Shown here in pieces: positions 33,990 through 45,907 of a stretch of DNA of 64,000 nt; the stretch's first letter is position 1; each line of letters opens with the position of its first letter. A program made the translations under genes and the position numbers. The stretch spans positions 246,000-309,999 of the forward strand of contig NC_049988.1 in NCBI RefSeq assembly GCF_000003815.2, read 5' to 3'. The notes below the pieces were generated by a model. It was not told the DNA's origin. It did not search any database and saw only the letters and a program-made list of their open reading frames with translations. The stretch comes from Branchiostoma floridae (Eukaryota > Chordata > Leptocardii > Amphioxiformes > Branchiostomatidae).

Positions 33990-35081
33990 ACAGTAACGCA
34001 GTAAACAAACCCCACAATGACGCAAGCTTGACGCAAGTGCAATGAGAGGACATCGCCCCATTTCCACTTGACGGCGCTCTCACTGCGCTCTCGCTGCGAT
34101 GGAAAATTGGCCAGAGCGCAGTGAGAGCGCCGCGATGGCAGAAAAAGCTGCACTAGCGGAATCTCTCCGGCGACCCCAGCGCGCTCTCACCGCGACGAAA
34201 AACTCAAATGTCAGCATCTTTTTATAAGCTAGTAAATGTTTCGAAAGATTACTCAACGAATTTTAGAGATTAAGAACGAATCTTTTGACGTATAGTGTAT
34301 TTTGGTATCTTTGAAGTCATCCTTTTACGTCTTATATAACATTCAAAGTATAAAATCAAGGCTGTGAACAAATCCAATGTTGGTCACTGTACGGTCACTC
34401 AGACTGAAATATACACGTTTGTCTTGCTGCTTTTTCTCAAATCTCTTAAGGTTAAATATGTCGCTGTTCACCATAACTTTCTTTATCATGCCACGTTATT
34501 AGTGTAAATCTTACAACACTAAAACACTTCGACTTATCGAAAATAGGACTTCAATCATCTAAATGTACAAATGAAGAACAGGAAAGCATATTGTCATCAT
34601 GTCAAAATTCAAAAATAAGTTAAGAAATGATAAACATTTCTTTTTTTTTTAAACCTTTGTTATTCCACCTCTTCTATTGTTTTATTGTTTTAGTGTATAT
34701 CACCGGTACATTTTGGACATTACTCCGGGCTCTATCTCTGTCAAATATACTTCCGCAGTTAAGAGCGCAGAGAGAGCGCGGTGAGAGCGCCGTCCTAGCT
34801 AAATTGGTCTGATAAACCACTGTTGAGACCTATTGCGCTCGCCGCGCTCGCTGTGCGCTCTGTTGGCGCTCACGGCGCTCGTTGTGCGCTCCCTTGGCGC
34901 TCTCTCGGCGCTCATCGTTGGATCGCCATCCACGGCGCTCTCACGGCGACTGTTTTGAGCAGGTTCAAAACAGTCGCGGAGGTGATGGCGACCATGGCGT
35001 CCATGGCGCTCCCACCGCGCTCTCTGCGCGCTCCCATGGCGACCTTGGCGATTCCATCGCGCTCTCACCGCGCTCTTCCTA
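33990..35081. mobile_element. MITE cluster with GC-rich GGCGCTC arrays
   Basis: 34055-34520 is the inverted relative of 22.7-23.1 kb. 34740-35081 is built from repeated GGCGCTC / GAGAGCGC and a hairpin around GACTGTTTTGAGC-AGGT-TCAAAACAGTC. The open frames here (for example 198 codons on plus) reflect GC bias, not genes. The cluster is split by the next element: its continuation is at 37101-37135. Confidence 0.6.
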
Positions 35082-35631
35082 AAGGTGGGTTTACACCTGC
35101 GTATATTTTCATGCCGCATGAGTTCCGTTTTGACATTTTTCGACATTTTGACTTATTTCTTCAATACGCGGCCGCACGCACAAGTCGCACCTCTATCGCA
35201 TCTGAATCGTCTTTAGAAAGTTTCACGTACGCAGGCAAACGAAAATATACGCCCAGTTCGTCTGATAGTTTTGGACATGCACAAAACTATAATTCGTACG
35301 CAGTTTGGTGCCCAAAACGTTATGGATGCGCAATACAGTGGTCCCACGTCGGTCGATTGCGCTATGAAGACGCTACATGTTTGCACTTTACACGCAGTAA
35401 TACGCGGAAATCGCGGTAATGCGAGTACTTAGCGTTCTTACAGCGCAGACACAACGCACTATGAGCGACCGTATAACGAATGCACACATAGATCACGATT
35501 TAGTACCGTGCGTTCTGCGATCGCTTTGCGCATATTACGCGCACTGATAGCGTGATCGACGCACACTCCAGATTTGGAATAAATACGAAGGTGCATCTGA
35601 CTCCAGACAAACAAAATCATCTCAAGATGTA

Positions 35632-36100
35632 TATATCTTTATTGCACAACAATTGTACGAGGTACAAAGTATGGCATCTACATAACTACAGTGCTTATAG
35701 CTTATAGCACTGTAGTTATGTAGATGCCATACTTTGTACCTCTTAACTTTAGTTAAGGCTTATCTAACTAATACAGGAGTTGTATTATGGGATAAGTTTC
35801 TTACAATCATTGGAGGCTTTTACAATCATTTGGGGAATTTCTAATGTCTAAACCTTCATTGATATATTTTCCTATATCTGCCATGCCGGGATTGTCACAT
35901 GTCATTCTGTATTTGAATTTGCACTTCAGGTCCATTTGGATAAATCCTTGTGTACAAAATGACAGCCTTCTGTATAGAGAATTGCGTATATCGGAATATT
36001 TGGGACATACAACCATAAAGTGATATTCGTCTTCTATTAGCTCTGGACAGAATGGACAAACCCTCTGGTCGATAGGGATTTTTTGGAATCTTCCGGTTTA
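35632..36100 (-). pseudogene. 5'-truncated LINE fragment, C-terminal zinc-knuckle region
   Basis: On the minus strand from about 36085 the frame reads QRVCPFCPELIEDEYHFMVV then CPKYSDIRNSLYRRL, ending near 35807. C-x2-C...EDEYHF...C is the zinc-binding motif after the reverse transcriptase in several non-LTR elements. The 3' side has AATAAAG and GTTGTGCAATAAAG. It lacks the polymerase and is inserted in copy 2 of the AAGGTGGG element. Confidence 0.75.
35659..35742. repeat. Perfect 36-bp inverted repeat with 12-base loop
   Basis: Arm 35659-35694 (GAGGTACAAAGTATGGCATC...) is mirrored exactly by 35707-35742. It lies in the LINE 3' tail. Other LINE tails (4.6, 48.8 kb) share the outer sequence but do not show this palindrome. 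Confidence 0.92.
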
Positions 36101-37420
36101 TGATGTCAGACCCAGGCCAGGACCGACGAATTTGTACCGGGGGCATGGAGAGATGGTCACAACTTGCAGGACACCATGAATGCAGGACACTGGTCCCAAC
36201 AGAGCCTCCAGGGACGGGAAGATGTAGAGGAACCTGCTCAAGCACTGGGTCAATTTGTGTGACACACGTGCCATTTTGTGTAACAGATATTTGACTTAAT
36301 TTGCTGATAATGGCACTTTTTTGTGTGTAGAACCACATGATATAAAGGTGCAATATAGAGTCATATTACAACTTTGAAAGAGGGCGTAAGGTTTCATAAT
36401 TGTTTAATTTACGTGTTTGATAAAGATCTTGAATACGTTTTGTGGTGTGTATGGGTGTGATTTTTATAGTAGTTGAAACACTAAGATGATAGGGGAAATC
36501 ATTAAGGACAAAGTGAAAACAAACACAATCTTAACAGTGCACATTATTTCTTAAGGTAAATGATGGCCCACATTACTGTAAAAGCACAGTGTCACTGCTT
36601 CACTGCTTCGCAAATGAAAAAACCTCTTCACTGTTTACTTGTCAATGTTCTACTTGCACTGCCTGTAAACAAAAGTATACGTAGTACAAAGGGTTCCTCT
36701 AACAAAAATACTCTATTGGCAATGCTCGCAAACAAAAGTATATGTAACAGAAACTGTTCCTCTGACACACCTGAAATGCGTTTGGAATGCAGTTAGCACC
36801 AGGTGCGTCAGGCATGCGGTCGGTAGACGTTGTGTGAGTCCGGAAAACGCCCAACATACGTACCCCATACGAATCTATTCGCAGTACGGAAAATTTTGTT
36901 GCGCATTTCAGTTACAATCATACGCATCTCATGCGAAATGAAAACGCTGAAGTCGTAATTCAAACGCCAGATGGGCTCGACGTACAATTTAATTTATTCC
37001 AAAAAAAATCCAAATGTTGGGCGTTCGGCCGCGTATTGACAAAATTTCATGCGGAAATCATGCGCACTTGAAAATATACGCAGGTGTAAACCCACCTTAA
37101 GGTCGCAGAGAGAGCGCCGTCCTAGTGGAAAGTCGGTCAGCAACTCAACGCACTGATGACGGCAATAACGCATTTTGAGTAGCAGAGCCCAGAGCGCACG
37201 ATCGCGATATCGCGTTATCCTGACCTGCTAGTAATATGATAACTGCGTTATTGTGTTGAGCTGCCAGTCCGCTAGTAGTCCTTCAGTTCATTTGGAAGGC
37301 CATGAGCTTGGAGGACTACATGATTTTCGTGTATGTTTTCCAGAATATTGCACTTTATTCTTCGTGAAGACGCCATATCAATGAAAGTTGGTCTAGACAC
37401 CGGTAATAACTTCTTCGATA

Positions 37421-39849
37421 AAGGTGGGGTCACACCTGCGTATATTTTCAAGCCGCATGAGTTCCGTTTTGACATTTTTTTTTACATTTTGACTAATTTC
37501 TATCCATACGCGGCCGCACAAACAAGTCGCACCTCAAACGCATCTGAATCGTTTTAAGAAAGTTTCAATTACGCAGGCAAACGAAAACATACGCCCAGTT
37601 CGCCCGATAGTTTTGGACATGCACAAAACTATCATTCGAACGCAGTTTGGTGGCCAAAACGTTATGGATGCGCAATACAGTGGTCCCACGTCGGTCGATT
37701 GTGCTATGAAGACGCTACATGTTCGCGCTTTATACGCAGTAATACGCGGGTATCGCGGTATTGGGAGTACATAGCGCACTATGTGGGGCCGCGTAGCACA
37801 GTGGTATTGTATTCGGCCCGTGATCGAGAGGTCGCCGGTTCGAATCCGCCTACCGTGATGCCGGTCTTGTGCCCTTGGGAAAGGCACTTTACACGACTTT
37901 CCTCACTTTACTCAAGTGAAAAATGAGTCGTCCCTCGGATAGGACGTTAAATGGAGGTCCCGTGTATGGGGAGAGCCATACCCCATGCACGTTAAAGAAC
38001 CCCCACACGTGCGATGGTGCGGTGTGCGTTGGTGCAAATCCTTCTGTCGGGAGTTGGTGATTCACTTCAAATCACCCGGATGGAGGCCTGGCGAACCTCT
38101 GTCTCGTATCAGCCACATGGTGAATTACATCATTCACCCGGACGGGAGACCTGACGCATCCCCGTCTTGTAATTAGCCTACGAAAGGGTATGTCACCCCG
38201 TAAGGGGCGGTATAACCCCGTCGTGTGTAGACATGTGCGAACATGTCTACATTTGATCACGTCGACCGATGATGATGATGAGCGCACTTACATCGCAGAC
38301 ACAACGCACCATGAACGACCATATAACGAATGCTCACATAGATCACGATTTAGTACCGTGCGTTCTGCGATCGGGATGCGCATACTACGCGTACTGATAG
38401 CGTGATCGACGCACACTCCAGATTTGGAATAAATACGAAGGTGTATCTGAGTCCAGACAAAACAAATCACCTCAAGATGGCAGATCTAGGCCAGGACCGA
38501 CGAATTTGTACCGGGGGCATGGAGAGATGGTCACAACTTGCAGGACACCATCAATGAATGAATGAAGACCTTTATTGTACATACATGCCCACTGGGTTCA
38601 GTACCGGTCACAACAAATGATACAACATAATACAATGATACAATGAATCTACACTACTCAAGAATCGTATTCTACTGCGTACATTCGGCTTCTTCTCGTT
38701 TCTTAGTGATATTGAAAATGTTAGAACAGATGTGTTTTATAAGTAAAGGTTTGTCAAGCTTCATAAGGAATATAGATTTGTCTATATTACTTAGTTGTAT
38801 GAAGTGGGGGAACATGGGTTCTATTAGTCTGTAGAGTTCAGCTCTCTCTTTCTTTTTATCAATGTGACTGGTCCCAACAGAGCCGCCAAGGAAGATGCAG
38901 AGTAACCTGCTCAAGCACTGGGTAAACTCTGAAGCAGGCTCTGTTCCATGACAGGATGGGATGATCTAGTCTTTTTGAGACGTATCATTTTATTTTGTGT
39001 AACAGATACTTGGACTACTACTTTTTGTGTGTAGAACCACATTATATAAATTTGCAAAATAGAGACATATTACATCTTTGAAAGAGGGCGTAACGTTTCA
39101 AAATTGTTTTAATTTACGTGTTTGATAAACATCTTGAATAGGTTTGGTGGTGTGCATATGTATCTATTTTTACAGTAGATGAAATTTTACTTGATAAAGC
39201 ATTGCGTTTGCTTGAGTATTTGATTTACATACCAAGATGATATAGGGAATCATTTAAGGACGAAGTGAAAACTAACACAATCTTAACAGTGCATATATCT
39301 TTTAATGTAAATGATGGCCCGTATTACTGTAAAAGTGCAGTGTCACTGCTTCACTGCTTCTCAAATGAATCAACAAACTCTCCACTGTTTGCTCATCAAT
39401 GTTCCATTTGCACTGCTTGTAAACAAAGGTATAAGTAGTACAAATTGTTCCTCTGACACAAAATATTCCATTGACAATTCAAACAAAAGTATACGTAACA
39501 AAATCTGTTCCTCTGACACATCTGAAATGCGCTTGGAAGACAATTAGCACCAGGTGCGTCGGGCATGCGGTCTGCAGACGTTGTATGCGTCCGCAATACG
39601 CTCAACATACGTAACTCAAACGCGGCTATTCGAAGCAAGGAAATTATGTTGCGCACTTTAAATGCAAATCATACGCACCTAATGCGAAATGGATGCGCTG
39701 AAGTCGTAATTCAAACGCCAGATGGGCTCGACGTACAACTTAATTTATTCCAAAAAAATTCCAAATGTTGGGCGTGCGGCCGCGTATTGACAAAATTTCA
39801 TGCGGAAGTCACGCGCACTTGAAACTTTTCCCAGGTGTGACCCCACCTT
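37421..39849 (+). mobile_element. AAGGTGGG inverted-repeat element, copy 3, with nested SINE and LINE tail
   Basis: Ends AAGGTGGGGTCACACCTGCG and CCAGGTGTGACCCCACCTT. Same interior order as copies 1 and 2. Two insertions: a SINE at 37781-38280 and a retroelement 3' tail at about 38553-38870 beginning TGAATGAATGAAGACCTTTA. Confidence 0.85.
37781..38280 (+). mobile_element. tRNA-derived SINE with target-site duplication
   Basis: Starts ATGTGGGGCCGCGTAGCACA. Pol III A box TAGCACAGTGG at 37794-37804 and B box GGTTCGAATCC at 37837-37847, followed by GGGAAAGGCACTTTACACGA, a core found in several metazoan SINEs, and a (GAT)n tail. The direct repeat AGCGCACT flanks it at 37773-37780 and 38281-38288. 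500 bp. Confidence 0.88.
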
Positions 39850-40176
39850 AAGGGAGTTCTGTCTTATGACGAGACGATTATTCGATAAAGCAAGCAACTG
39901 TAAGAAAATAGTCCAAATCGTGAACATACAGAATTGGCAATGCCGTTTTCATATAGTATACCCCATTTCAACTTGAACGGTCAAGGGCTGAACTGAAGTA
40001 TCACTAGGTCGCTGCTCTCGCCGCTCTCTCTCTTCGAAATGAATTGGCCAGAACGCATATAGCACATAGCGAGTGCGCTAATTACTATAAGAGCGTCTGA
40101 TTCGGAAGGTCACAATTATGGCGGCCACTGTTTGAATAGGTTTTGAACAGTTTTAGGCCTGTAGTCTTCGTTGATA

Positions 40177-40389
40177 CTCCCTTTCCACTCTCTCTCCGTG
40201 GCATGAAAATTGACAGATTGCTCAACGTATTTTGTAGAAAAAGCAATAGATATTTTTAAGAACTGCGCTTTTTGTTGTCTTTTCATTCAAACATTTACAT
40301 TTTCTATGATATTCCTTAGATGATTTTACACACCCGTTGTAGGTCGCAGTGAGAGCGCAGCGCCATCGCCGTTTAGTGGAATGGGGGCC
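40177..40389. mobile_element. MITE, CCCCCTTTCCACTAG family, degenerate
   Basis: CTCCCTTTCCACTC on the left, GCCGTTTAGTGGAATGGGGG on the right, with the shared TTTTTGTTGTCTTTTCA core. Confidence 0.65.
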
Positions 40390-40918
40390 ACCAAGTCCCT
40401 GGACACTGAAAGAAATATGCCCACGTCAATAATGATATATTGTCGGCCATATGTTTGTTTTTGACTACATTTTACAAAAATTAGTTGAATGAAATTGCTA
40501 GGCTGAGATATGTGCATCCAAAGTTTCTTCTTATTGAGCCCTTAAGCCCTTTCATTTTTACAGGGATCGAATTTTCTGTCTTGTCGGAAATGTTCTTCGT
40601 TTTTTTAAAACAAACCCTTGCAAGTGAAATATATCTGAATCACAGAACGTCATGTTTTGAGATCGGTTGCCTATTGGTAACAGGTAATTTAATATTCTGG
40701 TTAATAATCAAACGAAGGTTGGTGGCGGTAACGGTACAAACACGGCCTACACAGAATAACAAGGAAGGTTGCTATGGCTTTCCTTATCATCAACAAGGAA
40801 GGTTGCTATGCATCTGGCGCCATGTTTATACAAGTAGCCATGTGGTATAATCGATGTCAAGAAGGTTAGCTTGGCTGTTACAGTTATCACTTAAACTAGC
40901 TTTACTTTACATATAGAA

Positions 40919-41038
40919 TACAACACGGGGTATTTCGTATCGCCCGAGGTACCAGCCTGACCGCGGGTAGGATCGCCCGACGGCCGTGATCCTCGGGAGG
41001 GCCGGGAGCGAGGGCGATTTAGAATACCCCGTGTTGTA
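40919..41038. mobile_element. GC-rich hairpin element
   Basis: TACAACACGGGGTATT at 40919 is exactly inverted at 41023-41038. Inner arms ATCGCCC and GGGCGAT also pair. The centre is GC-rich (GGTACC, CGGGAGGGCCGGGAGC). About 120 bp in otherwise AT-rich DNA. Confidence 0.7.
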
Positions 41039-41799
41039 TCAATTAAATCACGCGAAGCCGAAAAACTCAAGTTTATTGAAAATGATTAGCAATAGACGGC
41101 ACACCAACTGCACATCACGTCAAAAACTTCTAACAAAAGAACCGAGCAAAGGGACAAAACAGTTGTTTGAATTTTCGACAGCGGCACACTTAAACGAGTT
41201 TGAATCGTACGAATCAAACCACGGAGCCCCGTTAACTATGGAGCCCCAGGTCGTACTGTAAAATACGGACTGGTCGGAATACTGATATCGGTTGGCTATA
41301 ATAGAATACGTTTTATACATCTATTGTTTATGTCATTGTGTCTTTATTTTGCTCTCTTAATGTCGAGATGGATTCTACTTGGAACCCTTGACGTCAGAAT
41401 GGCAATTACTGTATCATCATAATGCCCACATAAATAATGATAACTTTATAAAAAGAACTAAGGTGAAATTGATTAGGATGGTCAATCTTACGTTTATGAA
41501 AGTTAGACATCCAGGTTAACAATATTCAAATAAATTTAGTCTCTTCAAGTGAATAAAAATGATTTTTTTGCAAGAGACTAGTAGACTTAAAATGTTGGAT
41601 TTTACGCGCAAGGTAAAGAAGTCGTCCCTTTAGCCCTAGACATAAGTTGCTTAACCTCATTGAAGCTCAGTAAATAAAAAGAATATATAAATTCATTAAA
41701 GGTTCTCCAAAAAATGTACATAACTACACAACTTTTACTTGCCCCGTAATAAAAGGAACTCATCTCATTCATTGCGACGTATATATCTTTATATTCTAG

Positions 41800-42644
41800 T
41801 TTGTCTATCGACAATATCAAGTACGAGTTGCGGAGACATTTTGAGCTTTCCTCCAACAATCACCCAACAAGACTACGTGCAACTCCAGAGTACACTGTCC
41901 GCCCCTCTGACTGCACTGACGGCTTGTGTCCGCATGAGAACAGATGCCGATCACAGTGGAACCTTGTTCAGCTACGCCACCCAGCGATACCATAATGAAC
42001 TTCTTTTCTTCGGTGATACGAGTCAAACAACATTCTCTGTAGGTCCCATTCCCTCTTCTCACAAACCCGTGCAGATTTGATTTTTTTCTATTTTAAGCTC
42101 TATCATTTGTGTCGCCTTCTTGTGTATTCTTTTTTCTCATATTCTTATTTTTTACATATAAAGGAGTTCTTTCTTGGAATAATATTCAATATTATTTTGT
42201 ACTGTTGTTTCGATTACAAACTCGACATTTTTGACCCACAGGTCAATATTCAAAACTCTGGCACTGGCAACGTGGACGTTCATGTCTTGGATGGCATGTG
42301 GCACTTGGTTTGCTTTACATGGATGAGCGATAGTGGTAATTGGAAAATGTACACAGATGGGCGTGTTGTAGGTTCAGGTACTGGGTTGTCTGTCGGACGG
42401 TCAGTGGATCCTGGCGGTGTTTGGATCCTCGGTCAGGAGCAAGATTCTCCCGGAGGATAGTTTGATATCAGCCAGGCTTTTAGAGGAGACATTTCGAACT
42501 TTAATCTCTGGTCTTATGTCCTTACTGACTCTCAAATTCTACAACTACACGTAAACGTCAACACCTACCACGGAGACGTGGTAGACTGGGGAACTGTGGG
42601 GAAAGTTGTGTTTGGAGGAGCCCAGATACACCAGGTGGTTTGTG
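41800..42644 (+). CDS. Gene 3 pentraxin cassette 1, with in-frame stop
   Basis: Exon A 41800-42038 (phase 1-0, acceptor TATTCTAG, donor GTAGGT) and exon B 42242-42644 (phase 0-1, donor GTACGT). Pentraxin fold landmarks: CGDILSFP, GTLFSYATQRYHNELLFFG, MWHLVCFTW, WKMYTDG, GVWILGQEQDSPGG and WGTVGKVVFGG-like end. The calcium-site string QEQDS is present; the strict pentraxin signature His just before VC is Leu. Exon B has TAG at 42458-42460 exactly where cassette 2 has a sense codon, although the frame stays open and pentraxin-like to the donor afterwards. So it is a recent nonsense allele, a sequencing error, or a decaying cassette. Both ends are phase 1, so skipping both exons keeps frame. Confidence 0.8.
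42458..42460 (+). pseudogene. Premature TAG in pentraxin cassette 1 exon B
   Basis: The codon sits between CCCGGAGGA and TTTGATATCAGCCAG. The next 61 codons remain open and align with cassette 2, so only this one change disrupts the frame. Confidence 0.85.
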
Positions 42645-42829
42645 GTACGTGCATCATTTCATGTACCTTTGTTAAACACCATTTAATTAGTGCAAGTTGC
42701 TAGTCCTTCTGGTGGCGATATTGTGCTAAAAAGTTATTTTATATCTAACTAGGGTTGCACGAACACATACATTTACCAAATAAATCAGGTTTGTTATGTA
42801 AAAAGATGCCTGTACAATAAAAGAATATT

Positions 42830-43430
42830 GCCTTCGCCAGAATGGCAAGGTTATGTTTTGAGTAGAAACATGGTGTTGTGTCTCTATATGTAGGTAAACA
42901 GCATACAACTAGAGTAGCTGTGGACGGACATTCATGATATTTGGTATTTAAGTAGCGTTGCAGAAATTAAGGTCCTGTTAAAAACGTTTCACCTGGAGCT
43001 TTCCATCGGAATTGCAGCGGGGCGAGTGTGTGTTTGTGTGTGTGTTTGCGTACAAGATAGCTCGAGACGTTGTGGGTCGTTTTGAACGATTTTGGGTAGT
43101 TATGTGGGGGTTGGGAAAATAAAGGTCAAGTTTGATTATTGGCCTCCTGGCGCTTTCCGTCGGCATTGCAGTGGGGCGAGTGTGTGTGTGTGTGTGTGTG
43201 TTTGCGTACAAGATAACTCGAGACGTTGTGGATCGTTTTGCATAATTTTTGGTAGTTATGTGGGGGTTAAGAAAAATGAAGGTCAACTTCGATAATTGGC
43301 CTCCTAGCGGCGAGTTACGATATCGCAGCGGAGGTTCAAAGTTGGAGGTTAAGAGTTTCTCAAGTGCCAGGTTCATGATTTTTTAGTAGTGGACACGTCT
43401 TTGGGCAGGGAGTAAGTCGTGTTTCACGAT
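42830..43430 (+). repeat. R1 dispersed repeat with GT microsatellites
   Basis: Starts CTTCGCCAGAATGGCAAGG. Two near-tandem units carry GGGCGAGTGTGTG and (GT)n then GCGTACAAGATA, CTCGAGACGTTGTGG and GTAGTTATGTGGGGGTT (about 43000-43140 and 43140-43300). 43440-45900 has no exon recognised; a short repeated CTGACTTACGGCTA occurs at 44796 and 44990. Confidence 0.7.
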
Positions 43431-45907
43431 GGTCAAATTTGGCCCCAAAGTATTGTATTACCGGGACTCCCGCGCGCGCGCTCCGGGGAACCCGACAGTA
43501 GCTGAAACATCTTTCAACAGATCATGATAGTTAGACAACAAGCAACCCCTCGCACGTGCCTCCTCGATTAAATGAAAACTGGCTGCGTGTATACGTCAAA
43601 TCTTACCGTGTACGTGTGCTGCACAGTTTTGTCTCAATGTTTTCTGAAATGTGCCTAGTTGGTTGATTTAGAAAGGGTGTTTGGTGGACAAAAAACAAAT
43701 ACCTAATTTAGATTGGTCTTAAATTTGACTGAAAATCCAAATCTTTTATATCATATACGTAATGATTGTAAGATTAAACTTTCGGTCTTAGGGATTTTTC
43801 AACTTCTACTTAAAACTATTTTACAGACAAGATAAGGTCGAATTTTTTTTTTCACACTCAAAGACTCGTAATTCAAAATTGCCTCCATGATCCATATTAA
43901 AAATCCCTAAGACACAAATCTGGAGATATCAGTTGTCATCAATATAAGTCCTGAAAGAGTTGATTTGCACGCGTTTTGTAAGCGATTTAAATACCATGTT
44001 TGGCCGTATGCCGAGTCGCACTGATAGGGACATGTAGTAATTGATACCGCCGTGAACAATTGTTGTAATATTCAAGGTCACCAATAATGACGCCAGCAGC
44101 TTTGCTACAAGTCACATGTTCAAAACTAAGCGGAAGCAAAACTAAGCTTGCCAGATGGCCCCCAATAGAACGCCCGTTCTGTTCGATCACGTCAGGTCGA
44201 ACATGATTCCTGTTATAAATCCCCAAATAGAAGTCTGGAAATTTTGGGGCCAAATTTTATCATCGTGTTTGGGCCCACTGGCAGCTTGTTATGAACTGCA
44301 ATGGGTGATTTCGTTTTTATCTTTGGAAGATAATAAATCCAGCAGATGTTGGTGAATTTGCATTATCTTTAGTATGCATATACCTTAGGCGATGATTAAA
44401 ATCCTGAAATGTATGGTATGAAAATCTGGGCTTCATTTACATCATTAAGGAAAAAAAACATGAAATGCCATTGAAAGCTGGAAATCAACCTTATTTTTAA
44501 GACAGCTGCATGCCATATGTGTGCAGTTGATGACATGTACAGGTTTGACACAGCAAAACCTGTGTTATTTCTCCTGACATGTTGTATACTTGTTTGTCGG
44601 TGCCAGTTTGCCGGGGTCTTGATTTTTTGTCTCCAATCAGACATGTCAGCTAGATGATAAAAGAGAAGAATTTGGCCAAATAATTTGCCATGCGATAGCG
44701 TGGTGGTTATGTGGCCTTGTTCAGTTGTCAGTTGGGATGGATAAAAGAGAATTTTCAACCGCTATATACACACTTCCATGCATCACCCTACCCCTGACTT
44801 ACGGCTAAGACACAGCTAAGACTAGCGGGTGTACCACAAGTCCATACGATCGAGATTATCTCGGCAAGGAAGCATCCGATTGGCAAGCGCCAATAGCGCG
44901 CAAAGAGACCTTTCGAATGATATAAAGTTTGTTAGGCCGCAACTTGAACCCTAACTTGGAATCGCGTTATGAAGGCATCACCCTGTCCCTGACTTACGGC
45001 TACGACTAGCTGTTATGCATGAATAACATCTATTGACCTTTTTCTCTCCCTCACTTACATATTTGACAAGTTTGAAAGTCCTACCATGGAATGCAGTGGA
45101 TGTATGAACTTTTCTTATCAATTATGCAAATTAGCTGCTGATTTGCATGATTAGTATGCCATTGTGTATAAGTCTTACATACAGTTTGCGACCAGGTTAC
45201 GGTCTCGGACCGGAGTTTCTTTTACGATTTCGGAGGTTGGCGGACAGCCTCAGGCCGAAGGGCTACAGCTCCGCTAGGAAACGTAGGACGCGAAACTTAA
45301 TCAATATGGTGGAAAGCACTTTACTGCCTCTTTCTGAGAAACCAACTGGTATTGTCTGTTGCCTCTTTATTTTGGGTAGAATATGTAGTAAAATTTTCAT
45401 TTTGGGTCCGAAAACTATCATTTTTTTAACACTTTTTTTATCCAATCTGCTTGGAAAAAACGAATTTTCCCAGGATAATGGCCTATGTGGTAGAGAAGCT
45501 AAATTCTTCATATTTTTGTAACATGAAAATAAAAAAAATTCCATGTGATTACTTTTTTGCAATCTCCGATAACGTTATTTCATCGAAATCGCGTGAAAAA
45601 CGCTGCTATTTGGGTCATCAGGCGAAAAAACCGCTTCACCGTTGCAGCGGACTAATACAAAAATGGTTTCGCTGGCCGACCAACTACTCCTCGCACAAAA
45701 ATGATACAACCCACGGGCTTTTCAGCAAATATGACAAATCTATGCTCTGAGCTATAATGATCACCAAGCAATAGGGAGCAAAAATTAGGGAGACAATAGC
45801 GCACTTCCGGCCTATTACACCACCCTTCCGCCAACTCCGGTCAGATTTGAACTCCGACCCGGAACCTTAATGTTCAGACACTAAGAGTGATTTTGCAAAC
45901 TTAAGAG

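Larger units (their letters stand above)
35082..37099 (+). mobile_element. AAGGTGGGTTTACACCTGCG inverted-repeat element, copy 2
   Basis: About 2.0 kb with ends as in copy 1 and interior GATCACGATTTAGTACCGTG and GAATTTGTACCGGGGGCATG shared by all copies. It carries an inserted LINE fragment (35632-36100), which accounts for its extra length over copy 1. Confidence 0.85.

Noticed and set aside
34799-35419. 198-codon plus-strand and 115-codon minus-strand frames
   Set aside because: Low-complexity GGCGCTC repeats plus the end of an inverted-repeat element.
35895-36353. 152-codon minus-strand frame as one gene
   Set aside because: Chimera of inverted-repeat element sequence and an out-of-frame LINE fragment; part of it recurs at 24.3-24.5 kb.
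37785-37860. A tRNA gene
   Set aside because: A and B boxes are present but the acceptor stem and arms do not fold and a SINE body follows.
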